26,954 bases of DNA from JAZGBC01 sp036444495 (GCA_036444495.1 JAZGBC010000030.1:1-26954); one strand, 5' to 3'; positions 8,640 to 16,839 are shown, counted from the first letter of the stretch. Translations and numbers: made by a program. Notes: generated from the letters alone by a model not told the origin.

Positions 8640-11600
8640 ATGAGCGCGGGTAAATCCAAGAGCAAGGATCACGGCCATCACCTCTATCTGGTGGACGGCT
8701 CGGGCTATATCTTCCGCGCCTTCCATGCGCTGCCGCCCATGACCCGGCCCGACGGCACGCCGGTCAACGCGGTCTACGGCTTCACCACCATGCTGATCAA
8801 ACTCCTGGACGACACCGGGGCCGAGGACATCGCGGTCATCTTCGACGTTTCGCGCAAGTCTTTCCGCAACGAGATCTATCCCGACTACAAGGCGAACCGC
8901 CCCGACCCGCCAGAGGAACTGATCCCACAGTTCGACCTGATCCGCGAGGCCACGCGCGCGCTCAACGTGCCCTGCGTCGAGCTCGCCAACTACGAGGCCG
9001 ACGACCTAATCGCCACCTACGCGCGCCAGGCGGGGGAGCGCGGCCTGGAGGTGACCATCGTCTCCTCGGACAAGGACATGAGGCAGCTCGTGGGCGAGGG
9101 GGTGGCCATGTACGACCCCATGAAGAACCGTTCCATCGGCCCGGATGAGGTGAACGAGCGCTTCGGCGTGGGGCCGGAGAAGGTGATCGAGGTCCAGGCG
9201 CTGGCCGGAGATTCCTCCGACAACGTGCCCGGGGTATCGGGAATTGGGGAGAAAATTGCGATACAGCTTATTCAAGAATTTGGGTCTGTGGAGACACTAT
9301 TCACAATTCGAAAAGAAGAAGTTGAGGGACGCAGTGAGGAAGTGCTAGCTCGGATAAATGAGATTGCAGGAGAACCAGTAAAAATAAATTCCCAGAAGGA
9401 CTTGGGTCGAATCTTGTTCGATCATCTAAGGATACCTGGGGGGAAAAAGAAGGATGATGAGACGTGGGTTGCAAACACTGAAGTCATCGAAGATTTGGCG
9501 GCAAAAGGTCACGATTTTCCCCAGTTGGTGTTGCGCGCGAGACTTTTGAATAGATTTCTCACCTCAATCCACCCAAAGCTTCAGGAAATGAAGGAGCAGG
9601 CGCGCCTCTCGCGTGAGTTGGTGACGCTCAAGGACGACGTGCCGGTCGAGGTGCCGCTCGATGAGCTGCGCCTGGCGGAGCCCGACCCCAAGACCTTACG
9701 CGCCTTCCTGGAGGAGAACGGCTTTCGCTCGTTGATCGCGCGCCTGGGCGAGCTGCTTGGCGACGCCGAGCCCGAAGCCGCCGCCGCACCGCCGGCGCCC
9801 GCCGAGGCGGGTTATACGCTGATCCAGGACCTGGCCGCGCTGGAGCCCTGGATCGCCGAGGCGACCGAAATCGGCGTCGTGGCGGTGGATACGGAGACCA
9901 CCTCGCTCGATGCGCTAAGCGCCGATCTGGTGGGCGTCTCGCTTTCCGCCGCCCCGGGCAAGGCCTGCTACATCCCCCTCGGCCACGGCGCGCCCCGCGG
10001 CGACGGCGGCCTGGATCTGGACGGCCCGGCCGAGGTGCCCAGGCAGATCCCGCTGAAGCAGGCGCTGGCCGCGCTCAAGCCCCTGCTCGAGGACCCGGGA
10101 GTGCTCAAGGTGGGGCAGAACATCAAATACGACCTCCTGGTGCTGGCGCGCTACGGCATCCAGGTGGCGCCCTATGACGACACCATGCTGCTCTCCTACG
10201 TGCTCGAGGGCGGCCTGCACGGCCACGGCATGGACGAGCTGGCCCAGCTCCACCTCGGCGTCAACACGATCAAGTTCAAGGAGGTGGCCGGGACCGGCAA
10301 GTCCCAGATCACCTTCGATCAGGTTCCGCTGGAGGCGGCGCTCGACTATGCCGCCGAGGACGCCGACGTAACGCTCAGGCTGTATGGCGTCCTCAAGCGG
10401 CGCCTCGCGCCCGAGCGCATGGCCACGGTCTACGAGACCCTGGAGCGCCCCTTGATCGGGGTGCTGGCCGAGATGGAGCGCGCCGGCATCAAGGTGGCGC
10501 GCGACGACCTAAGGCGTCTCTCCAACGACTTCGCCCAGCGCACGGCCGAGTTGGAGGTGGAGATTCATAAGCTCGTCGGCCGGCCCTTCACCATCGGCTC
10601 GCCTAAGCAGCTGGGCGAGATCCTGTTCGACGAGATGGGGCTGCAGGGCGGCCGTACGGGAAAGAGCGGCGCCTACTCCACCGGGGCCGACGTGCTCGAA
10701 GGCCTGGCCGCCCAGGGCTTTGAGCTGCCCGCCCGCGTGCTCGACTGGCGTCATCTCTCGAAGCTCAAGAGCACCTATACCGACGCCTTGCAGGAACAGA
10801 TCAACCCGGAGACGGGGCGCGTGCACACCTCCTTCAACCAGTCGGGCGCCTCGACCGGGCGGCTCGCCTCCTCCGGCCCCAACCTGCAGAACATCCCGGT
10901 GCGCACCGAGGAGGGGCGCAAGATCAGGCACGCCTTCGTGGCCGAGAAGGGGCACAAGCTGCTCTCGGTGGACTACAGCCAGATCGAGCTGCGCCTGGCC
11001 GCCCACGTGGCCGAGGTGGAGCCCCTGCGCCAGGCCTTCCTCGATGGCCAGGACATCCACGCCATCACCGCCTCCCAGGTCTTCGGCGTGCCGGTCGAGG
11101 GCATGGACCCCATGATCCGGCGCCAGGCGAAAGCCATCAACTTCGGCATCATCTACGGCATCTCGGCCTTCGGGCTGGCCAATAACCTGGGTATCCCACA
11201 AGGAGAGGCCAAGGCCTATATCGAGGCCTATTTCGAGCGCTATCCGGGCATCCGCGCCTACATGGACCGCGCCAAGGCCGCGGCCCGCGAACAGGGCTAT
11301 GTGGAGACGCTGTTCGGGCGCAAGGTCCACATGCCCGGCATCAAGGACAAGAACCCGGCCCGGCGCGGCTTCTCCGAGCGCGCCGCCATCAACGCCCCGC
11401 TCCAGGGCACCGCCGCCGACATCATCCGGCGTGCCATGATCCGCGTGCCCCCGGCACTCGCCAAGGCCAGGCTCAAGGCCCGCATGCTGCTCCAGGTGCA
11501 CGACGAGCTGCTCTTCGAGGTGCCGGATGCGGAGGTGGAAGAGACCGCGGCGCTGGTCAAGGACGTCATGGAGACCGCCTGTGCCCCGGTGCTCGAGCTC

Positions 11601-11657
11601 TCCGTGCCGCTCGTGGCCGATATCGGCATCGGCCCCAACTGGGCCGAGGCGCATTAG
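8640..11657 (+). CDS. polA: DNA polymerase I with an internal foreign-looking insert
   Basis: The product has 1005 residues, about 60-80 more than expected for alphaproteobacterial PolA. The 5'-3' nuclease domain (about 12-330) shows LVDGSGYIFRAFHA, NYEADDLIATYA, SSDKDM and GDSSDNVPGVSGIG. The 3'-5' proofreading domain (about 390-590) keeps DTE (417-419), the NIKYD motif (494-498) and YAAEDADV (570-577), so it should be active. The polymerase domain has motif A VDYSQIELR, motif B RRQAKAINFGIIYG and motif C QVHDELLFE. Residues 201-320 are encoded by DNA of about 45 % GC, and residues 239-308 duplicate a piece of the polymerase domain (see the repeat entry). The frame is intact throughout. The start ATG at 8640 has only a weak upstream purine stretch. 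The product fills RNA-primer gaps and works in repair. Confidence 0.95.
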   Translation: MSAGKSKSKDHGHHLYLVDGSGYIFRAFHALPPMTRPDGTPVNAVYGFTTMLIKLLDDTGAEDIAVIFDVSRKSFRNEIYPDYKANRPDPPEELIPQFDLIREATRALNVPCVELANYEADDLIATYARQAGERGLEVTIVSSDKDMRQLVGEGVAMYDPMKNRSIGPDEVNERFGVGPEKVIEVQALAGDSSDNVPGVSGIGEKIAIQLIQEFGSVETLFTIRKEEVEGRSEEVLARINEIAGEPVKINSQKDLGRILFDHLRIPGGKKKDDETWVANTEVIEDLAAKGHDFPQLVLRARLLNRFLTSIHPKLQEMKEQARLSRELVTLKDDVPVEVPLDELRLAEPDPKTLRAFLEENGFRSLIARLGELLGDAEPEAAAAPPAPAEAGYTLIQDLAALEPWIAEATEIGVVAVDTETTSLDALSADLVGVSLSAAPGKACYIPLGHGAPRGDGGLDLDGPAEVPRQIPLKQALAALKPLLEDPGVLKVGQNIKYDLLVLARYGIQVAPYDDTMLLSYVLEGGLHGHGMDELAQLHLGVNTIKFKEVAGTGKSQITFDQVPLEAALDYAAEDADVTLRLYGVLKRRLAPERMATVYETLERPLIGVLAEMERAGIKVARDDLRRLSNDFAQRTAELEVEIHKLVGRPFTIGSPKQLGEILFDEMGLQGGRTGKSGAYSTGADVLEGLAAQGFELPARVLDWRHLSKLKSTYTDALQEQINPETGRVHTSFNQSGASTGRLASSGPNLQNIPVRTEEGRKIRHAFVAEKGHKLLSVDYSQIELRLAAHVAEVEPLRQAFLDGQDIHAITASQVFGVPVEGMDPMIRRQAKAINFGIIYGISAFGLANNLGIPQGEAKAYIEAYFERYPGIRAYMDRAKAAAREQGYVETLFGRKVHMPGIKDKNPARRGFSERAAINAPLQGTAADIIRRAMIRVPPALAKARLKARMLLQVHDELLFEVPDAEVEETAALVKDVMETACAPVLELSVPLVADIGIGPNWAEAH
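9354..9563 (+). repeat. Divergent in-frame partial duplication of the polymerase-domain segment inside the nuclease half of polA
   Basis: Residues 239-308 of PolA align without any gap to residues 642-711 of the same protein (second copy at 10563-10772). By my count about 25 of 70 positions are identical. The shared landmarks include INS/IGS, K-x-LG-x-ILFD, GG, V-x-E-x-LAA-x-G, P, VL-x-x-R. This segment belongs to the part of the polymerase domain just before the template-primer region and has no place between the helix-hairpin-helix and the LSRELVTLKDDVP motif of the nuclease domain. Hand counting gives about 45 % GC for 9241-9600, against 67-70 % for the flanking 60-base lines. The codons are AT-ending, unlike the later copy, so this is not a recent tandem copy of the host's own gene. 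Confidence 0.8.
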
Positions 11658-11711
11658 GGCCTGGGCATCTCCGGCTCCGAATAACCACACTCGGCCACCA
11701 GGTATTTGACA

Positions 11712-11750
11712 CCCCCCACCCGGCAAAACTTGCCGCCGTGGGGTATTTTA
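11712..11750 (+). terminator. Probable intrinsic terminator of polA
   Basis: The inverted repeat CCCCAC-C-CGGCAA pairs with TTGCCG-CC-GTGGGG around a short A-rich loop, with a small internal mismatch, and is followed by TATTTTA. It lies 55 bases after the polA stop. The U-tract is short, so efficiency is uncertain. Confidence 0.6.
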
Positions 11751-11815
11751 CCGGCCCGCGGGGTCCGAGCGGGTCGATAAGACTCCGATAAATCAATCAC
11801 TTAGATGGCACGCGC

Positions 11816-11831
11816 TGGCGCGGAACTTGCG
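11816..11831 (+). promoter_or_regulatory. Sigma-54 (RpoN) promoter candidate
   Basis: TGGCGCGGAACTTGCG matches the RpoN consensus TGGCRCG-N4-TTGCW except for the last base, with the GG and GC elements at the required 10-base spacing. It lies 41 bases upstream of the ATG at 11872, so transcription would begin around 11842 and leave a leader of about 30 bases. An overlapping TGGCACG at 11806 lacks a correctly spaced GC element. Activation would need an enhancer-binding protein; none is encoded in the window. Confidence 0.65.
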
Positions 11832-11871
11832 TGGTTCCGGGCACAGTTTCTCTCTGATCAGGGTACACATC

Positions 11872-12720
11872 ATGAAGATAGACTTTCACCCGAACGCGGC
11901 GGCGCAGCGGCCCCAGAACCCCGGGAACCAAGCGCAGACGCCGCAGACCGAACCGGCCTCGACAGGACAGTCGGGCGGGACGGACGAAATCCAACTGAGC
12001 CCGCCGGCCCAGCAGATGCTGGCCGGCGAGGAGGGCGAGACCCAGCACAGTAACGCCACGAGCTCGCCAGCCTTCCAGGCCCGCGCGGCGATGACGGCGG
12101 CGGCGGCGGCGGCCGTGGAGGGCGCCGAGTTCTCCTTGTACGAAGGCATGCCCTTCGGCCAGGTGGTCAAACAGTTTACGCCGGGCCACATCATGCAGGC
12201 GGCTGCGGCTGCGGCCGCGGCTGAAGAGCCCACTGACGGCGGCGACGTCACCGAAGGTGACGAGGTTGCAGAGGGTGACGAGACTGCCCCCGGCGATGAG
12301 ATCGCCCCCGGCGACGAGACCACGGACGGCGGTGAGGTCACCGAGGGCGACGAGACCACGGATGGTGGCGAGGTTACCGAAGGCGATGAGACCGCCCCGG
12401 GTGACGAGACCACGGACGTCGTCGAGGGCGATGAGACTGTCCCGGGCGACGAGACCACGGACGGCGGCGAGGTCAGCGAAGGCGATGAAGTCGTCGATGG
12501 CGGCGATCTGCCGGAAGGCGATGAGACGACCGTCGTGGTCGAGGAGCCCGATGTGAACGAGCTCCTGGCCGGTGAAGAGGACCCGGCGCCGGTCGATGAG
12601 AGCGATCCGGTGGCCGAGGAGGATCCTCTGGCATTTAAGGAGCCTCTGGTAACCACGGATACAGACAGCTTGATCGAGGAATTGATCGACGAGTTGGGGG
12701 AGGGTGAGGAAAGCGCCTGA
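11872..12720 (+). CDS. Acidic repeat protein of unknown function
   Basis: The product is 282 residues, strongly acidic and low-complexity. The N-terminal 70 residues are polar and proline/glutamine-rich and include TDEIQLSPPAQQML, a short motif style (D-x-x-x-LS-x-x-AQ) also seen near the ends of some flagellar and secreted proteins. Two polyalanine runs (76-81 and 110-117) bracket a short ordered-looking segment with EFSLYEGMPFGQVVKQF. Residues 121-224 are an acidic GDE repeat, and the C-terminus ends in an acidic amphipathic stretch (SLIEELIDELGEGEE). There is no signal peptide and no membrane segment. I chose the ATG at 11872 because CAGGG lies about ten bases before it; a TTG at 11827 in the same frame falls inside the sigma-54 promoter. 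I do not recognise a family. The promoter and terminator make it a single-gene transcription unit. Confidence 0.7.
   Translation: MKIDFHPNAAAQRPQNPGNQAQTPQTEPASTGQSGGTDEIQLSPPAQQMLAGEEGETQHSNATSSPAFQARAAMTAAAAAAVEGAEFSLYEGMPFGQVVKQFTPGHIMQAAAAAAAAEEPTDGGDVTEGDEVAEGDETAPGDEIAPGDETTDGGEVTEGDETTDGGEVTEGDETAPGDETTDVVEGDETVPGDETTDGGEVSEGDEVVDGGDLPEGDETTVVVEEPDVNELLAGEEDPAPVDESDPVAEEDPLAFKEPLVTTDTDSLIEELIDELGEGEESA
12232..12543 (+). repeat. Degenerate tandem repeat encoding GDE(T/V/I) units
   Basis: Eleven GDE units occur in about 104 residues. They are arranged as short (GDETAP) and long (GDETTDGGEVTE) modules of 6 and about 12 residues. At the DNA level, GACGAGACCACGGACGGCGG recurs with small changes, so slippage or unequal recombination could change the copy number. 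Confidence 0.8.
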
Positions 12721-12750
12721 TCCAAGCGCTTTTCTCCTGCGCAACGGAAG

Positions 12751-12785
12751 GACGCGGTCTCCCCGGGCCGCGTCTTTTCTTTTTC
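12751..12785 (+). terminator. Intrinsic terminator between the acidic repeat protein and the convergent exporter gene
   Basis: GACGCGG (12751-12757) pairs with CCGCGTC (12768-12774) around a 10-base loop and is followed by TTTTCTTTTTCT. It starts 31 bases after the stop codon of the acidic protein. On the other strand the T-run is missing, so it mainly serves the plus-strand gene. Confidence 0.85.
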
Positions 12786-12799
12786 TCCGGTCCTGAGCG

Positions 12800-13708
12800 T
12801 TACGGCCGCCCCGGGCCGGGCGCCTGGCCCTTGAGCGGGTTGCGCTTGGTCAGGATGGCCACGTTGCCCAGCAGCACCAGCACAACCCCGCCGGCGGCGA
12901 GCGGCGTCCAGTGGAAATCCTCGAACCAGGTGGATAGGGCGAGGGCGATGATGGGGAACAGCACGGTGGCATAGGCCGCCCGCCCCGCGCCGATGCGGCC
13001 AATCAGCGTCAGATAGGTCCAGAAGCCGACCACGGTCGCGAAGACCGCCAGATAAAGCAGCGAGATGATGTAGACCGGCGAAGGGTCGAAATTGAACGGG
13101 CTGCCGCGTGCGAGCGCGAGCAGCGTGATAAAGCCGGTGCCGTAGAGCATGCCGTAGGCGTTGGTCTGAAACACCGGCAGGCCGCGCTTGCTCTGGTTCC
13201 AGGCCGAGGTGAGCATGCCGGCCGAGGCGAAGCCGGTGCCGATCAGCGTAAGCACCAGGCCACGGGCGCCTTGGCGCGCCAGGTCGAAGGCGCTGACCTC
13301 GGGCCAGAAGACCAGGGTAATGCCGGCGAGCCCGCAGAGCGCGCCCGCGATCATGTTCGCGCCCACGGGCGTGCGGAACAAAACCACACTGCCGAAAATG
13401 TTCATGACCACCAGGGTGGAGAAGGCGACCGCCACCAGTCCCGTGGTCAGGTACTGGCTGCCCAGATAGATGAAGAAGTAGTTGGTCGAGAAGAGGCAGA
13501 CCCCCTGCAGAAGCATGAACAGGTGGTCTTTGGGCGAAAACCGCATGGGGCGGCGGGCGACAACGCAGAGGATCAGCATCAAGGCCGCCGAGATGACGAA
13601 ACGGTAGACGACGGAGACCTCGGGCGCGACCACGCCGAGCTGGAATTTGATGGCCAGCCAGCTGGTGCCCCAGAACAGCACCGTGAGCGCGTAGAGCAGA
13701 ATGTCCAT
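12800..13708 (-). CDS. EamA/DMT-family transporter
   Basis: The product is 302 residues from the ATG at 13708, with about ten hydrophobic segments in two EamA repeats. The first repeat starts LYALTVLFWGTSWLAIKFQLG, a typical DMT N-terminus with the G-T-S-W motif. The second begins around the GLVLTLIGTGFASAGML segment and ends LAAGGVVLVLLGNVAIL. Members export amino acids, metabolites or drugs across the inner membrane; the substrate is not predictable. The frame stays open upstream to 13969, but that part overlaps pckA and has no family resemblance. AAGGAGG lies rather far upstream (about 24 bases) of the chosen start. The gene follows pckA on the same strand after 89 bases and could be read through from it. 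Confidence 0.85.
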   Translation of the reverse strand: MDILLYALTVLFWGTSWLAIKFQLGVVAPEVSVVYRFVISAALMLILCVVARRPMRFSPKDHLFMLLQGVCLFSTNYFFIYLGSQYLTTGLVAVAFSTLVVMNIFGSVVLFRTPVGANMIAGALCGLAGITLVFWPEVSAFDLARQGARGLVLTLIGTGFASAGMLTSAWNQSKRGLPVFQTNAYGMLYGTGFITLLALARGSPFNFDPSPVYIISLLYLAVFATVVGFWTYLTLIGRIGAGRAAYATVLFPIIALALSTWFEDFHWTPLAAGGVVLVLLGNVAILTKRNPLKGQAPGPGRP

Positions 13709-13797
13709 CGTTGCTGGTGAGGGGCCTGGGCCCTCCTTGAAACCGAAATTCTCTTTTGAGCTAATCCGTGGCCTCGCCGGAGCGGGGCGGGTGGCGG

Positions 13798-15408
13798 TTA
13801 CGCCGCGGCGCGGATGCCGGCGGCCTTGACCTGGTCGCTGACGTAGGGCTCGAACTGCTTGAAGTTGCCTTCGAAGCGCACGGAAAGCTCGCGCGCCGTG
13901 CTGTCGTAAGCCGCCTGGTCGGCCCAGGTGCTCTTCGGGTCGAGCACCTCGGGGGGCACGCCGGGGCAACTTTCCGGGATGGCCAGCCCAAAGGTGGGAT
14001 GCACCGCGGTTGGCGCCTGTGCCAGGCGGCCGTCGACCGCGGCGCGCACCATGGCCCGCGTGTAGTCGATCTTCATGCGCGAGCCCACACCGTAAGCCCC
14101 GCCGGTCCAGCCCGTATTGACCAGCCAGCAGTTGGCCCCGGCCTTTTCGATCTTCTCGCCCAGGAGGTGCGCGTAGACGGAAGGATGCCGCGGCATGAAG
14201 GGGGCGCCGAAGCAGGTGGAGAAGGTGGCCTCGGGCTCGTTGCCCAGGCCCATCTCGGTGCCCGCCACGCGCGCGGTATAGCCCGAGAGGAAGTGGTACA
14301 TGGCCTGCTCGGCGGTGAGTTTGCTGATGGGCGGCAGGACGCCGAAAGCGTCCGCCGTCAGCATGACGATGTTCGCCGGATGGCCGCCGAGGCCCGAGAC
14401 GCTCACATTGGGGATGAACCGGAGCGGATAGCTCGCCCGCGTGTTCTCGGTATAGCGATCATCGTCCAGGTCGAGTTGGCCCGTGTTCTCGTCGAGCACC
14501 ACGTTTTCCAGGATGGTGCCGAAGCGCTCGGTGGTGGCGAAGATCTCGGGCTCGGCCAGCCGGGACAAGCGGATCACCTTGGCATAACAGCCGCCCTCGA
14601 AGTTGAAGACGCCGGTTTCGGTCCAGCCATGCTCGTCGTCGCCGATGAGCCGCCGGGTGGTATCCGCCGAAAGGGTCGTCTTGCCTGTCCCCGAGAGGCC
14701 GAAGAAGATCGCCGTATCGTCCGTCGCGCCGATGTTGGCCGAACAGTGCATGGGCAGCACGCCGTGGCTGGGCAGCAAGTAATTGAGGACGGAGAAGACC
14801 GACTTCTTGATTTCCCCGGCATAGCTGGTGCCGCCCACCAGGATCAGGTTGCGGGCGAAGTGCACCACGATGAAGGTCCCGGAATTGGTGCCGTCGGTTT
14901 CGGGATCGGCGCTCAGGTAGGGCGCGTGTAGGACCGTGAAGTCGGGCACGAACTCGCCCAGCACATCGCGCGCCGGCTGGATGAACATGTTGCGGGCGAA
15001 GAGTGCATGCCAGGCGCTTTCGCTCACCACCCGGACGTTCAGGCGGTACTCCGCGTCCGCTCCCGCAAAGACATCCTCGACGAAAAGGTCGCGCCCCTCG
15101 AAATAGGCGAGCACCTTGGCGTGCAGACGCTCGAAGCGCTCTTCCGAGATGCCGGCATTGACCTCGCCCCACCAGATGTCGTCCCGGGTCGAGGGCTCCT
15201 CGACGATGAACTTGTCTTTGGGCGAACGGCCCGTGTGCTCGCCGGTAAGCGTCACGAAGGCCCCGCCCCGGGCCAGCCTGCCCTCGCCGCGGCGGAGCGC
15301 CTGCTCGTAGAGCGCCGGGATACTCAGGTTCCAATAAGCGGTGGCGAATTTGCGGATGCCGTGGTGGTCGAGGCCGTGGCGGCTGACGGCCGGTCCCTGG
15401 TCGGTCAC
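13798..15408 (-). CDS. pckA: Phosphoenolpyruvate carboxykinase (ATP)
   Basis: The product is 536 residues, the normal length of ATP-dependent PEPCK, which converts oxaloacetate and ATP to PEP, CO2 and ADP, the first committed step of gluconeogenesis. Hallmarks are LTGEHTGRSPKDKFIV near the N-terminus, HCSANIG, the P-loop GLSGTGKTTLSAD, NFEGGCYAKVIRL, and NTGWTGGAYGVGSRMKI. The start is a GTG at 15408 with AGGGGAT about ten bases upstream. The leader contains a stem-loop. In many alphaproteobacteria pckA lies directly divergent from chvI; here two regulator genes lie between them, so regulation by ChvI could still be direct but the shared promoter region is split. Confidence 0.97.
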   Translation of the reverse strand: MTDQGPAVSRHGLDHHGIRKFATAYWNLSIPALYEQALRRGEGRLARGGAFVTLTGEHTGRSPKDKFIVEEPSTRDDIWWGEVNAGISEERFERLHAKVLAYFEGRDLFVEDVFAGADAEYRLNVRVVSESAWHALFARNMFIQPARDVLGEFVPDFTVLHAPYLSADPETDGTNSGTFIVVHFARNLILVGGTSYAGEIKKSVFSVLNYLLPSHGVLPMHCSANIGATDDTAIFFGLSGTGKTTLSADTTRRLIGDDEHGWTETGVFNFEGGCYAKVIRLSRLAEPEIFATTERFGTILENVVLDENTGQLDLDDDRYTENTRASYPLRFIPNVSVSGLGGHPANIVMLTADAFGVLPPISKLTAEQAMYHFLSGYTARVAGTEMGLGNEPEATFSTCFGAPFMPRHPSVYAHLLGEKIEKAGANCWLVNTGWTGGAYGVGSRMKIDYTRAMVRAAVDGRLAQAPTAVHPTFGLAIPESCPGVPPEVLDPKSTWADQAAYDSTARELSVRFEGNFKQFEPYVSDQVKAAGIRAAA

Positions 15409-15443
15409 GATCTAAAATCCCCTGCGGTCGGGCTCCCTTTTCG

Positions 15444-15481
15444 GGGGCGTTCTTTATCGTGGTCGGGGGCTGAAACGCCCC
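15444..15481 (-). promoter_or_regulatory. Stem-loop in the pckA leader
   Basis: On the minus strand GGGGCGTT (15481-15474) pairs with AACGCCCC (15451-15444) around a 22-base loop, 35 to 73 bases upstream of the pckA GTG. No U-tract follows. It may be a leader structure or an operator; the sequence does not distinguish these. Confidence 0.35.
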
Positions 15482-15638
15482 GCTGGGTTCTCCTTTATGG
15501 GCGGGTTGGCCACAGTTAAACCCATCTTCGCGAGCAGCGCTAGCCCGCCTTTTTCCCTTGGGTTTCTATGGCTACTTCGCGGGCTTGCTTGGCCAGGTCG
15601 ACCAGCCGGGTGCGGGACGCGAGTAGGCCGCGCCCGAT

Positions 15639-16649
15639 CTATTCAGCGGCGGCAATGGCCGCGGTCGGTGGGTCCTGGCCGTTCGTTTGCCGCCGGCGCG
15701 GGGCCAGGCGCGTGGACTTGGGCACCTGGCCGTACTGTTCGCGGTAGCACTTGGCGAAGTGCGAGGGCGAGACGAAGCCGCAGGCCAGCGCCACCTCCAT
15801 GACCGACAGCGAGCTTTGCGTGAGCAGCCGGCGCGCGCGCTCCAGGCGCAACTCCAGGTAATAGCGCCGCGGCGTGCGGCCCAGGTACTTGCGGAACAGG
15901 CGCTCCATCTGGCGCGTGGAGATGCCGCTCCGCTCGGCCAGGCCGACGCAGGACAGCGGTTCCTCCAGGTTGTCCTCCATCAGCTTGATGACGTCGAGGA
16001 TCTTGGGGTGGCTCAGGCCCAGCCGCATCCTGAGCGGCATGCGCTGGTGGTCGTAATCGCCCCGGATGCGCTCGTGCAGGAACTGCTCGGCCACCGCCAC
16101 GGCCAGCTCGCGCCCGTGATCCATCTCGATCATGTGCAGCATCATGTCCATGGCCGCCGTGCCGCCCGAGGCGGTAAAGCGGTTGCGGTCGATCTGATAG
16201 AGCTCCGGGGTCACCTCGATGTCAGGGAAGGTTTCGATGAAGCCCGGCATGCAGCTCCAGTGGATCGTACAGCGGTAGCCGTTGAGCAGCCCGGCCCGGG
16301 CCAGGATGTAACTGCCATCCGACAGCGCCCCGACGCACGCGCCCTCGCGCCCCAGGCGGCGCAGCCAGGCGAAAACCGCCTTGTCCTCGAAGAGGTGCCC
16401 GTCCAAGCCGCTGCAGACGGCCACGTTGTCGAAACGTGCGGCGCTCTCGATGGAGAGGTCGGGCAGCAACTGGATGCGGTTGGAGGAGACGGCCGGGCGG
16501 CCGTCGCGGGTGATCACCCGCCAGTCGTAAAGTGCCCGCCCCGAGAGCAGGTTCGCCGCGCGCAGGGGCTCAACCGCCGAGGCGAAGGCCATCATGGCGA
16601 AGTTCGGCACCAGGAAGAAACCGAAGGTCTGTGGGCCGTCGCCCTGCAT
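15639..16649 (-). CDS. GlxA-family AraC-type transcriptional regulator
   Basis: This is a 336-residue regulator with an N-terminal DJ-1/PfpI-like ligand domain (about 8-180) and a C-terminal AraC double helix-turn-helix (about 225-320). The start QTFGFFLVPNFAMMAFASAVEPLRAAN and the elbow region AVCSGLD resemble the group that includes GbdR and CdhR, regulators of glycine betaine and carnitine catabolism. The AraC part shows LAERSGISTRQMERLFRKYLGRTPRRYYLELRL and the second helix region VALACGFVSPSHFAKCYREQYG. The effector here is unknown; the GbdR link is by resemblance only. It is transcribed away from the LysR gene across a 245-base gap. The frame continues for 32 coding-like codons beyond the TAG stop. 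Confidence 0.88.
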   Translation of the reverse strand: MQGDGPQTFGFFLVPNFAMMAFASAVEPLRAANLLSGRALYDWRVITRDGRPAVSSNRIQLLPDLSIESAARFDNVAVCSGLDGHLFEDKAVFAWLRRLGREGACVGALSDGSYILARAGLLNGYRCTIHWSCMPGFIETFPDIEVTPELYQIDRNRFTASGGTAAMDMMLHMIEMDHGRELAVAVAEQFLHERIRGDYDHQRMPLRMRLGLSHPKILDVIKLMEDNLEEPLSCVGLAERSGISTRQMERLFRKYLGRTPRRYYLELRLERARRLLTQSSLSVMEVALACGFVSPSHFAKCYREQYGQVPKSTRLAPRRRQTNGQDPPTAAIAAAE

Positions 16650-16839
16650 GGGGATGACGCCTTATCCCGCCTCTTGCTCGTTCCCGCGCACCGAACCGGC
16701 GGCGCGCTTCTCAAGGCTCAGAATGCACGGGGAACCCGCCCGGCGCAAAGCCCTTCTTTGCGCGGCGGGGTCTGGGGGGCCGGCTGGCCCCGGGTCCGGC
16801 ACAGAGGGCAAGCCCATGATAATTTTTAGGGGCCAGTTC

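Noticed and set aside
10509..11726. A 405-codon minus-strand open frame opposite the polymerase domain of polA
   Set aside because: It is an antisense shadow of conserved polymerase motifs, has no recognisable domain, and extends into the polA terminator region.
11806..11821. Alternative sigma-54 match beginning TGGCACG
   Set aside because: The GC element is one base too close to the GG element; the overlapping match at 11816 has the correct spacing.
16741..16765. Hairpin CGCAAAG/CTTTGCG between the GlxA-type and LysR-type genes as a terminator
   Set aside because: No T-run follows on either strand, and both flanking genes point away from it, so there is nothing to terminate.
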